The position numbers and the translations under genes are program-made. Source: Chitinophagaceae bacterium PMP191F (GTDB lineage Bacteria; Bacteroidota; Bacteroidia; Chitinophagales; Chitinophagaceae). From it: DNA of 64,000 nt. Below are positions 26,380 through 34,041 of the stretch, piece after piece; position 1 is the first letter of the stretch; the number at the start of each line of letters is the position of its first letter. The stretch covers positions 186,001-250,000 of the forward strand of contig LGYU01000001.1 in the NCBI GenBank assembly GCA_001302245.1. Reading direction: 5' to 3'. Below the pieces are notes generated by a model. That model saw nothing but the letters and a program-made list of their open reading frames with translations, did no database searches and was not told the DNA's origin.

Positions 26380-27594
26380 ATGTCACAGCAACTTTCAAAG
26401 GAATATCTGGTTCAGTTAGCAAATGAATTTGGAACCCCTCTGTACGTATATCATGCAGAAAAGATACAAGAACAGTTCAACAGGTTGCAGAATGCATTTA
26501 CAGCCTTACAGCCTCGTTTTTTCTATGCCTGTAAAGCACTTACCAATATCAATATATTACGGTATATAAAAAGCATTGGCGGGTCGGTAGACTGTAGTTC
26601 CGTAAATGAAGCGTTGCTGGCTGTAAAAGCCGGCTTTCCCTCCTCCGATATATTGTACACCTCCAACAACATTGCGTTTGAAGAAATTGAAACAGCTGTA
26701 CAACTGGGCGTGCATATTAATATTGATAGTCTCAGCAACCTGGAAAAGTTTGCAAAAAAATATGGCCATAGCTATCCTGTAGGCATCCGTTTGCGTCCGA
26801 ATATCATGGCAGGTGGTAACCTGAAGATTTCTACCGGTCATGAAAGCAGCAAGTTTGGTATTCCGCTGGAGCAGATGGATCGTGTATTGGCATTGATGCA
26901 GGAGCACAATCTGCATATCCGCTGTTTGCAGATCCATACCGGCAGTGAGATCAGTGACCCCGAAGTGTTTGTAAAAGGCATTGAAGTATTATTCGGACTG
27001 GTGAACAAGTTTCCCGAACTGGAAGTGCTGGACCTGGGTGGTGGTTTTCATGTGGCGTATAAAGAAGATGATACAGATGCCAATGTAGACTTGCTGGCGC
27101 AAAAGATCGCTGAGGCCATTGCAGCCTATGAAAAGAACGGTGGTAAAAAAGTACAACTGTGGTTTGAACCCGGAAAATTCCTGGCCAGCGCTGCAGGTTA
27201 CTTTATTACAAAAGTGAATGTGATAAAAGATACGCCTACAATTACTTTTGCCGGAATAGATACAGGACTGAATCACCTGATCCGGCCTATGTTCTATGGT
27301 TCCTACCATCGTATTGAAAATATTTCTAATCCGGATGCAGAGCAGCATGTATACAGCGTAGTAGGCAACATCTGTGAAACAGACACTTTTGCTACTGCCA
27401 GAAAACTCAGTGAAATACGTGAAGGCGATTACCTGGTATTCTACAATGCAGGCGCCTATGGTTTTGAAATGGCATCCAACTACAACTCGCGTTTTAAACC
27501 TGCCGAAGTGCTGGTAAAAGACGGGCAGGCACATCTGATCCGCAGACGTGATACACTGGATGATCTGTTGCGCAACCAGTTAGAAGTTATCTAA
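26380..27594 (+). CDS. lysA: Diaminopimelate decarboxylase
   Basis: 404 aa; ATG at 26380 chosen because upstream in-frame codons come from repeat text. PLP fold III enzyme, last step of lysine synthesis. FYACKALTN holds the PLP Lys52; IHTGSEI, LDLGGGFHV and WFEPGKFLAS bind the cofactor phosphate and substrate; CETDTF and NAGAYGFEMASNYN supply the second-subunit active-site residues. Length is at the short end, usual for Bacteroidota. Confidence 0.95.
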   Translation: MSQQLSKEYLVQLANEFGTPLYVYHAEKIQEQFNRLQNAFTALQPRFFYACKALTNINILRYIKSIGGSVDCSSVNEALLAVKAGFPSSDILYTSNNIAFEEIETAVQLGVHINIDSLSNLEKFAKKYGHSYPVGIRLRPNIMAGGNLKISTGHESSKFGIPLEQMDRVLALMQEHNLHIRCLQIHTGSEISDPEVFVKGIEVLFGLVNKFPELEVLDLGGGFHVAYKEDDTDANVDLLAQKIAEAIAAYEKNGGKKVQLWFEPGKFLASAAGYFITKVNVIKDTPTITFAGIDTGLNHLIRPMFYGSYHRIENISNPDAEQHVYSVVGNICETDTFATARKLSEIREGDYLVFYNAGAYGFEMASNYNSRFKPAEVLVKDGQAHLIRRRDTLDDLLRNQLEVI

Positions 27595-27665
27595 AATATT
27601 CAGTAGCTGTTCATCTGAAATTTAATTGCAGTATTTTGGAAGGGTAATCAAACCCGTCATCTGCC

Positions 27666-29153
27666 ATGAAATTCATTTATCAGTTTGTTCTGATGTTGTT
27701 ATGTGCTTTCGTAATAAAAGCACAATCTCCCGCAGCCAGCATTACCTGCCATTATAAAGGAGTGACATCAGGAAATGTAAATGTTGTTATCCCTGTAAAC
27801 AATACCATTTTCCGGAGCTCTGAAAAAGATATTCCCGTTTCAAAAGAAGGTGTCTGCACTATTCCGTTATCTAAAACGCAGACGGGTTATGTAATGATCC
27901 GTGGGTTTAAAAAAACGGTAATGCTTTTTGTACAGCCTGGTGATAAACTGGTTGCAGATATTGATTCTGCCGTGGAAAAGAATGGTATCCGGGTCACCGG
28001 TAATAATGCTGCGGGACAGGATCTGCTGAACAATGGCACCATGCCCGAAAGTTATTATACAATCATTTCCAGATACAGCAGAGATTCTACTGTAGCGTTG
28101 ATAAAAGCGCATGCAGCGCAGGATAAAGAAAAAGCATTATCAGCTTTCATTCCTTTATTACAACAAAAAAAGATCAGTAAGGCTTTCTTTGATTTTGTAA
28201 AGCTTACACTGGATTATGCTTATGCTGCTGCCGAAGGCGAGGCATTTGCAGCACAATTCTATCTTACAAAACTTTCACCTGCTCATCCCCGCTATAAAGC
28301 AGTTTTTCCCGAAGATTATGCAAAAGCATGGGATGAATTGTATCAGCAATACCCGCTTACCAATCCTGAGCTGCCTCGTCTGCCGTCTTTCGATATGTTT
28401 TCAGAACGTTACCTGAATTCCTATCACTGGTTCAAGTTGGTTCAACGGGGCGATAGCATCAGCGTGAAAGATGAGAATGATGCTGTGAGGATGCGGATGC
28501 AATGGATCACTGCTGCATTTCCTGCAAACCTGGTGGAATACATGCAGGCTTCCATATTGTATGGTATTTACCTGCAGCAGGAGTTTGAAAGTGTATTGCC
28601 GGAAGTGTTTAAAGAGTTTCAGCAGAAATATCCCAAAAGTGTTTATACGCCATTTCTTGCGCCAATGAATGATAAAGTGATAGCATATCATAAAGCTGCC
28701 AATGGCAGTTTTGCAGGTGAAGAGCGGGTGATAGAGGATTACAGCAATATCAATTCCTTCGCAGGCCTTACAGAGAAATTCAAAGGGAAAATGTTCTATA
28801 TAGACATGTGGGCAACCTGGTGCGGTCCCTGCAAAGCAGAGTTTGCGTTTAAAGATGACCTGCACAATTACCTGAAAGGAAAAGGCATTCCTATGCTGTA
28901 TATCTCTATGGACGAGGACAGGAGAGACGAGCAATGGAAAACCATGATCAAATATTACGGGCTCAGTGGTTATCATGTGCGTACCAATGATGCACTGCGT
29001 AAAGACCTCATGAATATTTTCTGGGATGGAAAAGGATACGCCATTCCTCGTTATGTGCTGGTAGATGCGCAGGGAAAGATTGTAGAAAAGAAAGCATTAC
29101 AGCCTTCGGATAAAGAAAAGTTATACCAGCAGATCAGTAAACATCTTGAATAA
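27666..29153 (+). CDS. Thioredoxin-like (TlpA/ResA-type) periplasmic protein
   Basis: 495 aa with a signal peptide (MKFIYQFVLMLLCAFVIKA). Residues 20-340 form a large domain without a recognised motif, of the kind (DUF4369-like start, helical middle) seen on many Bacteroidota TlpA proteins. The C-terminal thioredoxin fold has the redox motif WCGPC (385-389) and a cis-Pro region AIPRYVLVD. Likely thiol-disulfide exchange in the periplasm. Stands alone; a bidirectional terminator follows. Confidence 0.88.
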   Translation: MKFIYQFVLMLLCAFVIKAQSPAASITCHYKGVTSGNVNVVIPVNNTIFRSSEKDIPVSKEGVCTIPLSKTQTGYVMIRGFKKTVMLFVQPGDKLVADIDSAVEKNGIRVTGNNAAGQDLLNNGTMPESYYTIISRYSRDSTVALIKAHAAQDKEKALSAFIPLLQQKKISKAFFDFVKLTLDYAYAAAEGEAFAAQFYLTKLSPAHPRYKAVFPEDYAKAWDELYQQYPLTNPELPRLPSFDMFSERYLNSYHWFKLVQRGDSISVKDENDAVRMRMQWITAAFPANLVEYMQASILYGIYLQQEFESVLPEVFKEFQQKYPKSVYTPFLAPMNDKVIAYHKAANGSFAGEERVIEDYSNINSFAGLTEKFKGKMFYIDMWATWCGPCKAEFAFKDDLHNYLKGKGIPMLYISMDEDRRDEQWKTMIKYYGLSGYHVRTNDALRKDLMNIFWDGKGYAIPRYVLVDAQGKIVEKKALQPSDKEKLYQQISKHLE

Positions 29154-29172
29154 TAACATCCGCAATATTATC

Positions 29173-29207
29173 AATAAAGAACCCGAACTTGGTGCGGGTT
29201 CTTTATT
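29173..29207. terminator. Bidirectional terminator between convergent genes
   Basis: AATAAAGAACCCG (29173-29185) and CGGGTTCTTTATT (29195-29207) form a perfect 13-bp stem with a 9-base loop. A-rich left and T-rich right arms let it work on both strands, for the thioredoxin-like gene (+) and the H1-like gene (-). Confidence 0.9.
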
Positions 29208-29212
29208 ATGGT

Positions 29213-29830
29213 TTACAGTGAATATTCAATCCTCACGCCGCGAAAACTTCTTTGCTCGTTTTCAGTCAGTACGGTGTTCCATACTTCAATAAAGTAAAAG
29301 TATTCATCCAGGATCTGCCCGCTATTGCTGAAGTGATTCACCACTTTCTCTGCATAGTTATCAGGAGGAACTGTAGTCGGTGGTAAGGAATCAAGGGCTA
29401 CTTCTATTTCTCCGCTGCCGCAACGGTGATTAATATGTTTTTTCAGAATATCAACAGGCATGTCTTCTGTAGATACATTCTTATAATAAAAGGTTACAGT
29501 TTGCAGAACGGCTCCAGCTGGTAAGGGCAATGCTGCCATAAGTGAAGTTCCGGGCATGTTGGAGATGCGCCCTGCCTGTGATATCTCCTGGTAACCATTG
29601 CTGCTTTGCGCAGGAAAAAAGAAGGCTGAATCTATGTACAATACCTGTGTTTGGGGTACTGATGTCATCCTGGCTGATGATGCCTTTGCTGCTTTTTTTG
29701 CAGGTGTGCTTTTAGCCTGTTTTGTAGCAGCGGCCTTTTTAGTAACAGTCTTTGTAGCTTGTTTTTTTGCTGCGGCTTTCTTTGTTGCCTGCCGGCTTGT
29801 TTTCAGGGTTTGTTTCTTTTTGGTAGCCAT
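29213..29830 (-). CDS. Protein with histone-H1-like Lys/Ala-rich N-terminus
   Basis: 205 aa from ATG 29830 (ATG 29836 equally possible). Residues 1-58 are almost only Lys, Ala, Thr and Gln (ATKKAAAKKQATKTVTKKAA), like bacterial H1 homologues and DNA-binding tails. Residues 60-205 form a different, mostly beta domain with hydrophobic strands (AVLQTVTFYYKN, FYFIEVWNTVL, RGVRIEYSL) that I do not recognise. No signal peptide. The tail could bind nucleic acid or polyphosphate (inference). Confidence 0.75.
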   Translation of the reverse strand: MATKKKQTLKTSRQATKKAAAKKQATKTVTKKAAATKQAKSTPAKKAAKASSARMTSVPQTQVLYIDSAFFFPAQSSNGYQEISQAGRISNMPGTSLMAALPLPAGAVLQTVTFYYKNVSTEDMPVDILKKHINHRCGSGEIEVALDSLPPTTVPPDNYAEKVVNHFSNSGQILDEYFYFIEVWNTVLTENEQRSFRGVRIEYSL

Positions 29831-30007
29831 AATCATAGTTTTAAGGTGAAATAGTTCATTCGGCTGCAAGGTAGATAGTTTGATCGCTATGAAGAATACC
29901 ACAAACTGGTAAATTGGATGAGTGCGTTAATGGGATACAAATAGCGAAATTGCTACAGCAACCAATCATAAATTCACCTACCTTTCCTTACCATTCATTG
30001 AGCAAAT

Positions 30008-30490
30008 ATGTCTTCAACCGAAAAATTCATACAATTGCTCAGGCATCCTTTTAAGTTCAGGATGTTCCTGTTGATGAAAATTCCCAGTGCTTTTTTTGCG
30101 GGAGTACGTATCCGTACAATTACGGAAGAAAGATGCGTGGTAACCGTTCCTTATAAATGGTTTTCACAAAATCCTTTTCGTTCTACCTATTTCGCCTGTT
30201 TATCTATGGCGGCAGAAATGAGTACAGGTGCTCTTGCCATGATATACATTCAGGGCAAACAACCACCGGTTTCCATGCTGGTAGTAAAAACTGAAAGTGC
30301 TTATTTTAAAAAAGCAACAGGCATCACCACTTTTACGTGTGAAGATGGCATTGCATTGCAACAGGCCGTTGAAAAAGCTGTTGCCACAGGCGAAGCGCAA
30401 TCGTTTACAGCCCGCTCTTCCGGCATCAATGCCAAAGGTGAGGTGGTGGCAGAGTTTTTAATCACCTGGTCGTTTAAAGTAAAAAGCTGA
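30008..30490 (+). CDS. DUF4442 hot-dog-fold thioesterase-like protein
   Basis: 160 aa. The pattern RTITEERCVVTVPYKWFSQN, FACLSMAAEMSTGALAM and the late KATGITTFTCEDG fits DUF4442, a hot-dog family related to acyl-CoA thioesterases (PaaI/YiiD-like). The substrate is unknown. No neighbours on either side suggest an operon. Confidence 0.82.
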   Translation: MSSTEKFIQLLRHPFKFRMFLLMKIPSAFFAGVRIRTITEERCVVTVPYKWFSQNPFRSTYFACLSMAAEMSTGALAMIYIQGKQPPVSMLVVKTESAYFKKATGITTFTCEDGIALQQAVEKAVATGEAQSFTARSSGINAKGEVVAEFLITWSFKVKS

Positions 30491-30565
30491 TATGAAGCTT
30501 AGCTCATGTACCAATGTAAAAAACTGGTAATGCGGATATGATAAATGTAATAATGAATGTCAATA

Positions 30566-30624
30566 TCGTTGAATCGAGTGGCTGGTGTCTCACCAGCCGG
30601 AATCAAGAACACCTGATTCAACGA
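30566..30624. repeat. Nested palindromic intergenic repeat
   Basis: An inner perfect hairpin GGCTGGTG (30580-30587), loop TCT, CACCAGCC (30591-30598) lies within outer arms TCGTTGAATC (30566-30575) and GATTCAACGA (30615-30624). No T-run follows. It has the look of a REP-type mobile palindrome rather than a terminator. Confidence 0.6.
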
Positions 30625-30698
30625 CAGTGAATGAACATGTATCGCGCTTCTGCATCATCATCTCAGATTTCAAATCTTAAAATCAGAAACATAGATAT

Positions 30699-32102
30699 AT
30701 GAAGATTGCTTTTCATGGTGCTGCACGCACGGTAACCGGCAGCAAGCACCTGCTGACACTGACGAATGGAAAAAAGTATTTACTGGATTGTGGCATGTTT
30801 CAGGGAATGGGAGCAGACACGGATACACTGAACAAGACCTGGGGCTTTGAACCGTCGCAGGTAAGTTTCCTGATCCTGTCGCATGCACATATCGACCACT
30901 CTGGCCTCATCCCCAAACTGGTAAAGGACGGCTTCAGGGGAACTGTTTTTTGTACACCCGCTACCCGTGAACTGACAGGCCTGCTGCTGGATGATTCTGC
31001 ACGCATACAGGAAGACGATGCCAAATATGCCAATAAAAAGAATGCAATAGAAGGTCGCCCGTATGTACGGCCACTGTATACCAGTGAAGATGCCGATGCT
31101 GCAATGGCACTTTTCAAAACCGTTGAATACGGTACCTGGCAAACGGTAGATGAGAATGTGGAAGTACTGTTTACCGATGCCGGTCATATTATTGGCAGTG
31201 CTGCGGTACACCTGCGTGTAAAGGAGAGCGGCAAAACCACCCAGATTTCGTTCAGTGGTGATGTGGGCCGTTACAGGGATGCTATTCTAAAATCGCCACA
31301 GGTTTTTCCGCAGGCAGACATTATACTGCTGGAATCAACCTATGGCAACAGCCTGCACGATCTGAATATTACCACACCCGATCAGTTGCTGGAGTGGATC
31401 AATAAAGCCTGTGTTCAGAAAAAAGGAAAACTGATAATGCCTGCATTCAGCGTAGGCCGTACACAGGAGATCCTGTATTCTCTGAACCAACTAGAACTGG
31501 AAGGTCGCCTGCCTGACCTTGATTATTTTGTAGACAGTCCGCTGAGCATTGATGCCACCGAACTGCTGAAACGTTATCCGCAGTATTTTAATAAAGGCAT
31601 ACAACATACGTTGGAAACAGACGACGATCCATTTTCCTTCAAAGGACTGAAATATATTAAAACAGTGGATGAATCAAAGCTGCTCAATTTCCGCAACGGT
31701 CCGTTTGTGGTGATCTCTGCCAGTGGCATGGCAGATGCCGGTAGGGTGAAGCACCACATTAGCAATACCATCGAGAACAGCCGTAATACCATCCTGTTCA
31801 CCGGTTATTGCGAACCCAGTTCATTGGGTGGCCGCTTGCTGGCGGGGAAAAGAGAAGTGAGCATATACGGTGTGTCACATGAAGTACATGCAGAGATCGG
31901 TTCTATCCGCAGTATGAGTGCGCATGGCGATTATGAAGACCTGAGCCAGTTCCTTGCCTGCCAGGATCCGAAAGCTGTGCGAAAACTATTCCTGGTGCAT
32001 GGTGAATACGATGTGCAATACCAGTTCAGAATGCGGTTACTGAAAAAAGGTTTTCTTGATATCGAGATCCCGCAGTTGCATGAAGAAGTAGGATTGGGAT
32101 AA
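30699..32102 (+). CDS. MBL-fold/beta-CASP hydrolase, RNA-processing type
   Basis: 467 aa. Metallo-beta-lactamase core with SHAHIDHSG (H62, H64, D66, H67), followed by the beta-CASP insert and the C-terminal RNA-specificity (RMMBL) segment with SMSAHGDYEDL and LVHGEY. This is the CPSF-73/YsH1-like prokaryotic family with probable ribonuclease activity; the in vivo target is unknown. The ATG at 30699 gives the canonical N-terminus (IAFHGAARTVTGSKHLL). Terminator follows. Confidence 0.92.
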   Translation: MKIAFHGAARTVTGSKHLLTLTNGKKYLLDCGMFQGMGADTDTLNKTWGFEPSQVSFLILSHAHIDHSGLIPKLVKDGFRGTVFCTPATRELTGLLLDDSARIQEDDAKYANKKNAIEGRPYVRPLYTSEDADAAMALFKTVEYGTWQTVDENVEVLFTDAGHIIGSAAVHLRVKESGKTTQISFSGDVGRYRDAILKSPQVFPQADIILLESTYGNSLHDLNITTPDQLLEWINKACVQKKGKLIMPAFSVGRTQEILYSLNQLELEGRLPDLDYFVDSPLSIDATELLKRYPQYFNKGIQHTLETDDDPFSFKGLKYIKTVDESKLLNFRNGPFVVISASGMADAGRVKHHISNTIENSRNTILFTGYCEPSSLGGRLLAGKREVSIYGVSHEVHAEIGSIRSMSAHGDYEDLSQFLACQDPKAVRKLFLVHGEYDVQYQFRMRLLKKGFLDIEIPQLHEEVGLG

Positions 32103-32139
32103 ACGTAGCGAAGAATAAAAACGACGATATACAGAAATA

Positions 32140-32169
32140 AAAAAGCTGCTTCACGGAGCAGCTTTTTTT
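32140..32169 (+). terminator. Rho-independent terminator after the MBL hydrolase gene
   Basis: AAAAAGCTGC (32140-32149), 8-base loop, GCAGCTTTTTTT (32158-32169). Confidence 0.9.
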
Positions 32170-32862
32170 GTAATACTTTAATCGGGTAATCAAAGTTTTT
32201 GTCAATAGGAAATAAGAATCTCTCCGGTTTTTCATTACTAATACTGGATGCATATTGCTTTCACAGGATGGGAAAGTTTTTCTCAAGGAGATTATTCATT
32301 GGTTCATCAACCGGATACAGATTCACGGGTTTGGTTTTAACAGGGATACAATTTGGCACCGTGATGCACTGGATTAAAAACGGGTTCTGAATACATATTC
32401 AGTTTACCAGTAATGTTTTTCAACGGATGAATGGATTATACCCCAAAGATGCCGATTCTTTACATGCACCAATGAGATTTTCGATTAACAGGCCCGTTTT
32501 ATCGTTTTTTGGATATAACTGTGCTGTTAACAGAGATATAATAATTGCTATAAATAAAAAAACTAACCGAACCTGTCCAGGGTTCGGTTACAAAATTTCG
32601 TGAAATCCTATTGTATAGATGAGTAGATGAAAGCTTGTTCACTCATTATGTTATTAGGTACGGATTTCAGAGGGTTTTTGAGTTTTCCGTGTTAGACCGT
32701 CGCAATCAATATTTTATAGTATAATAATTTTAATTATCTGTTTGGCTTTTGCCGTTTGTTTTCTGACAGCACAAAGATGATGAACTATCATGGGCCTGTA
32801 AAGTTTTTTAGTTTTTCGGACGCTAAATGCCGGTGAATAACTGGAAAACTTCGATAAACAAC
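32170..32862. other. AT-rich gene-free stretch
   Basis: About 690 bases between two converging transcription units. The longest ORF (63 codons, 32199-32390) has no codon pattern or start signal that looks real. The only clear element is a minus-strand terminator at 32550-32590. Nothing else recognised. Confidence 0.6.
32550..32590 (-). terminator. Terminator for the LytTR/HPt operon
   Basis: TAACCGAACC (32564-32573), loop of 7, GGTTCGGTTA (32581-32590): perfect 10-bp stem. On the minus strand it is followed by AGTTTTTTTATTT. It lies 270 bases downstream of the regulator gene stop. Confidence 0.8.
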
Positions 32863-33561
32863 TCAGATAATATTCAGGCGTTTTAATATATCTGCCCGGT
32901 GAGCCTTGCTGATGGGGATCTCAGTACCCTTTATAAAGAGGTCATTTTCACGTATATCATCAATCTTTGTGATGTTAATGATGTATGAACGGTGCACTTT
33001 TACAAAATGCTGTTTGTTCACTTTCTCTTCCAGGTTCTTAATGGTATTGTGGGTAATGTACTTTTTATCGGCTGTTACAAATTTTACATAATCGCCCATA
33101 CTTTCAATGTACAGGATATCATCATTGTTCAGGCGCACCAGTCGTCCATCGCTTTTAATAAAGATGTGATCGGCATCGTGGTGGGTAGTACCGCCAACTG
33201 TTTCAGCGGGTGCTGCCAGTATTTTTTGTAATGCTTCCTGGAAACGCTGGTAGGTAAAAGGCTTTTTTAAAAAGTCGGTTACATTGTATTCAAAAGCATC
33301 GTATGCATATTCCGATTTGGAGGTAGTCAATATCACTTTGGGGAAATAAGCCAGCTGGTCCAGTAATTCAAAACCCGTAGCGCCGGGCATTTCCACATCC
33401 AGGAACAACAGGTCTACCGCATTTTTATTCAGGTATTCCAGTGCTTCCTGTACATTGGTATAATGGCCTTTGACTTCAACCTGGCCGCTTTTTTCACAAC
33501 ACTTCGCCAGGTAGTCAGCAGCTACCTGCAGGTCTTCTACAATTAAGCAAGTCAAACTCAT
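32863..33561 (-). CDS. LytTR-family response regulator
   Basis: 232 aa. N-terminal receiver domain with acidic pair E9-D10, phospho-acceptor Asp55 (LLFLDVEMPG), Thr near 79 (ILTTSKSEYAYDAF) and Lys in LKKPF. The C-terminal third is a LytTR DNA-binding domain (IFIKSDGRLVRLNNDDILYI; VKVHRSYIINITKI). Overlaps the HPt gene stop by 4 bases (ATGA), so the two are translationally coupled. Probably the output of the phosphorelay with the divergent hybrid kinase. Confidence 0.94.
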   Translation of the reverse strand: MSLTCLIVEDLQVAADYLAKCCEKSGQVEVKGHYTNVQEALEYLNKNAVDLLFLDVEMPGATGFELLDQLAYFPKVILTTSKSEYAYDAFEYNVTDFLKKPFTYQRFQEALQKILAAPAETVGGTTHHDADHIFIKSDGRLVRLNNDDILYIESMGDYVKFVTADKKYITHNTIKNLEEKVNKQHFVKVHRSYIINITKIDDIRENDLFIKGTEIPISKAHRADILKRLNII

Positions 33562-33962
33562 ATTGGATTTGCATTAAAATCTTTCAATCTCCGGTATTCC
33601 TTCTCAATCAGGTCTTTACCTTCCGCTAATGTAATTACAATTTGTTTATAATCTTGCTTAAGTTCAGGAGTGTGCAGTGCTTGCTGGCATTTGATCTCAA
33701 AGTTGCGGCACAGGTCCTGTATTCCCAGCAGGCCTACAAAACCAAAAGTAGGCTTCAGTTTATGAAAAGCACTTTTGAGGTCGTTGAGGTTATCATTCTG
33801 GTAAGCAATAGCCGCTTTTTCAACATCCTCATCAAAATGGGTAAGCGTAGTGGCAAAGATCTCCTCCACATAGGTATATTCACCCGCATACAGGCTGAAA
33901 AGATAGTCGCTATCAAAATTTTTGTTGAAAATGAAGACGTTAGAAAATGTATTTTGGGTCAT
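33558..33962 (-). CDS. Histidine phosphotransfer (HPt) domain protein
   Basis: 134 aa; ATG at 33962 chosen over an upstream TTG at 33980. A single helical HPt domain with the phospho-accepting His67 in AFHKLKPTFGFVGL (a Pro replaces the Gly of the usual HxLKG, a known Bacteroidota variant). No kinase domain. It would move phosphate from the receiver domain of the hybrid kinase to Asp55 of the LytTR regulator (inference from gene order). Confidence 0.9.
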   Translation of the reverse strand: MTQNTFSNVFIFNKNFDSDYLFSLYAGEYTYVEEIFATTLTHFDEDVEKAAIAYQNDNLNDLKSAFHKLKPTFGFVGLLGIQDLCRNFEIKCQQALHTPELKQDYKQIVITLAEGKDLIEKEYRRLKDFNANPI

Positions 33963-33977
33963 AGGAAAATAGATTTT

Positions 33978-33985
33978 CAAATTTA
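33978..33985 (-). promoter_or_regulatory. Candidate -7 element for the HPt-LytTR operon
   Basis: Minus strand TAAATTTG, exact TAnnTTTG match, only 16 bases before the HPt ATG, which would give a very short leader. No convincing -33 partner. The 79-base gap must hold promoters for both directions. Confidence 0.3.
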
Positions 33986-34041
33986 GCGTTGTGTGTTTAC
34001 GGCAGCCCTTTTTACGTCCGTGCCTTTAATCCAATAACTCT

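Noticed and set aside
32199-32390. 63-codon plus-strand ORF in the gene-free stretch
   Set aside because: AT-rich random frame, no start context, no protein-like pattern; it lies between two terminators.
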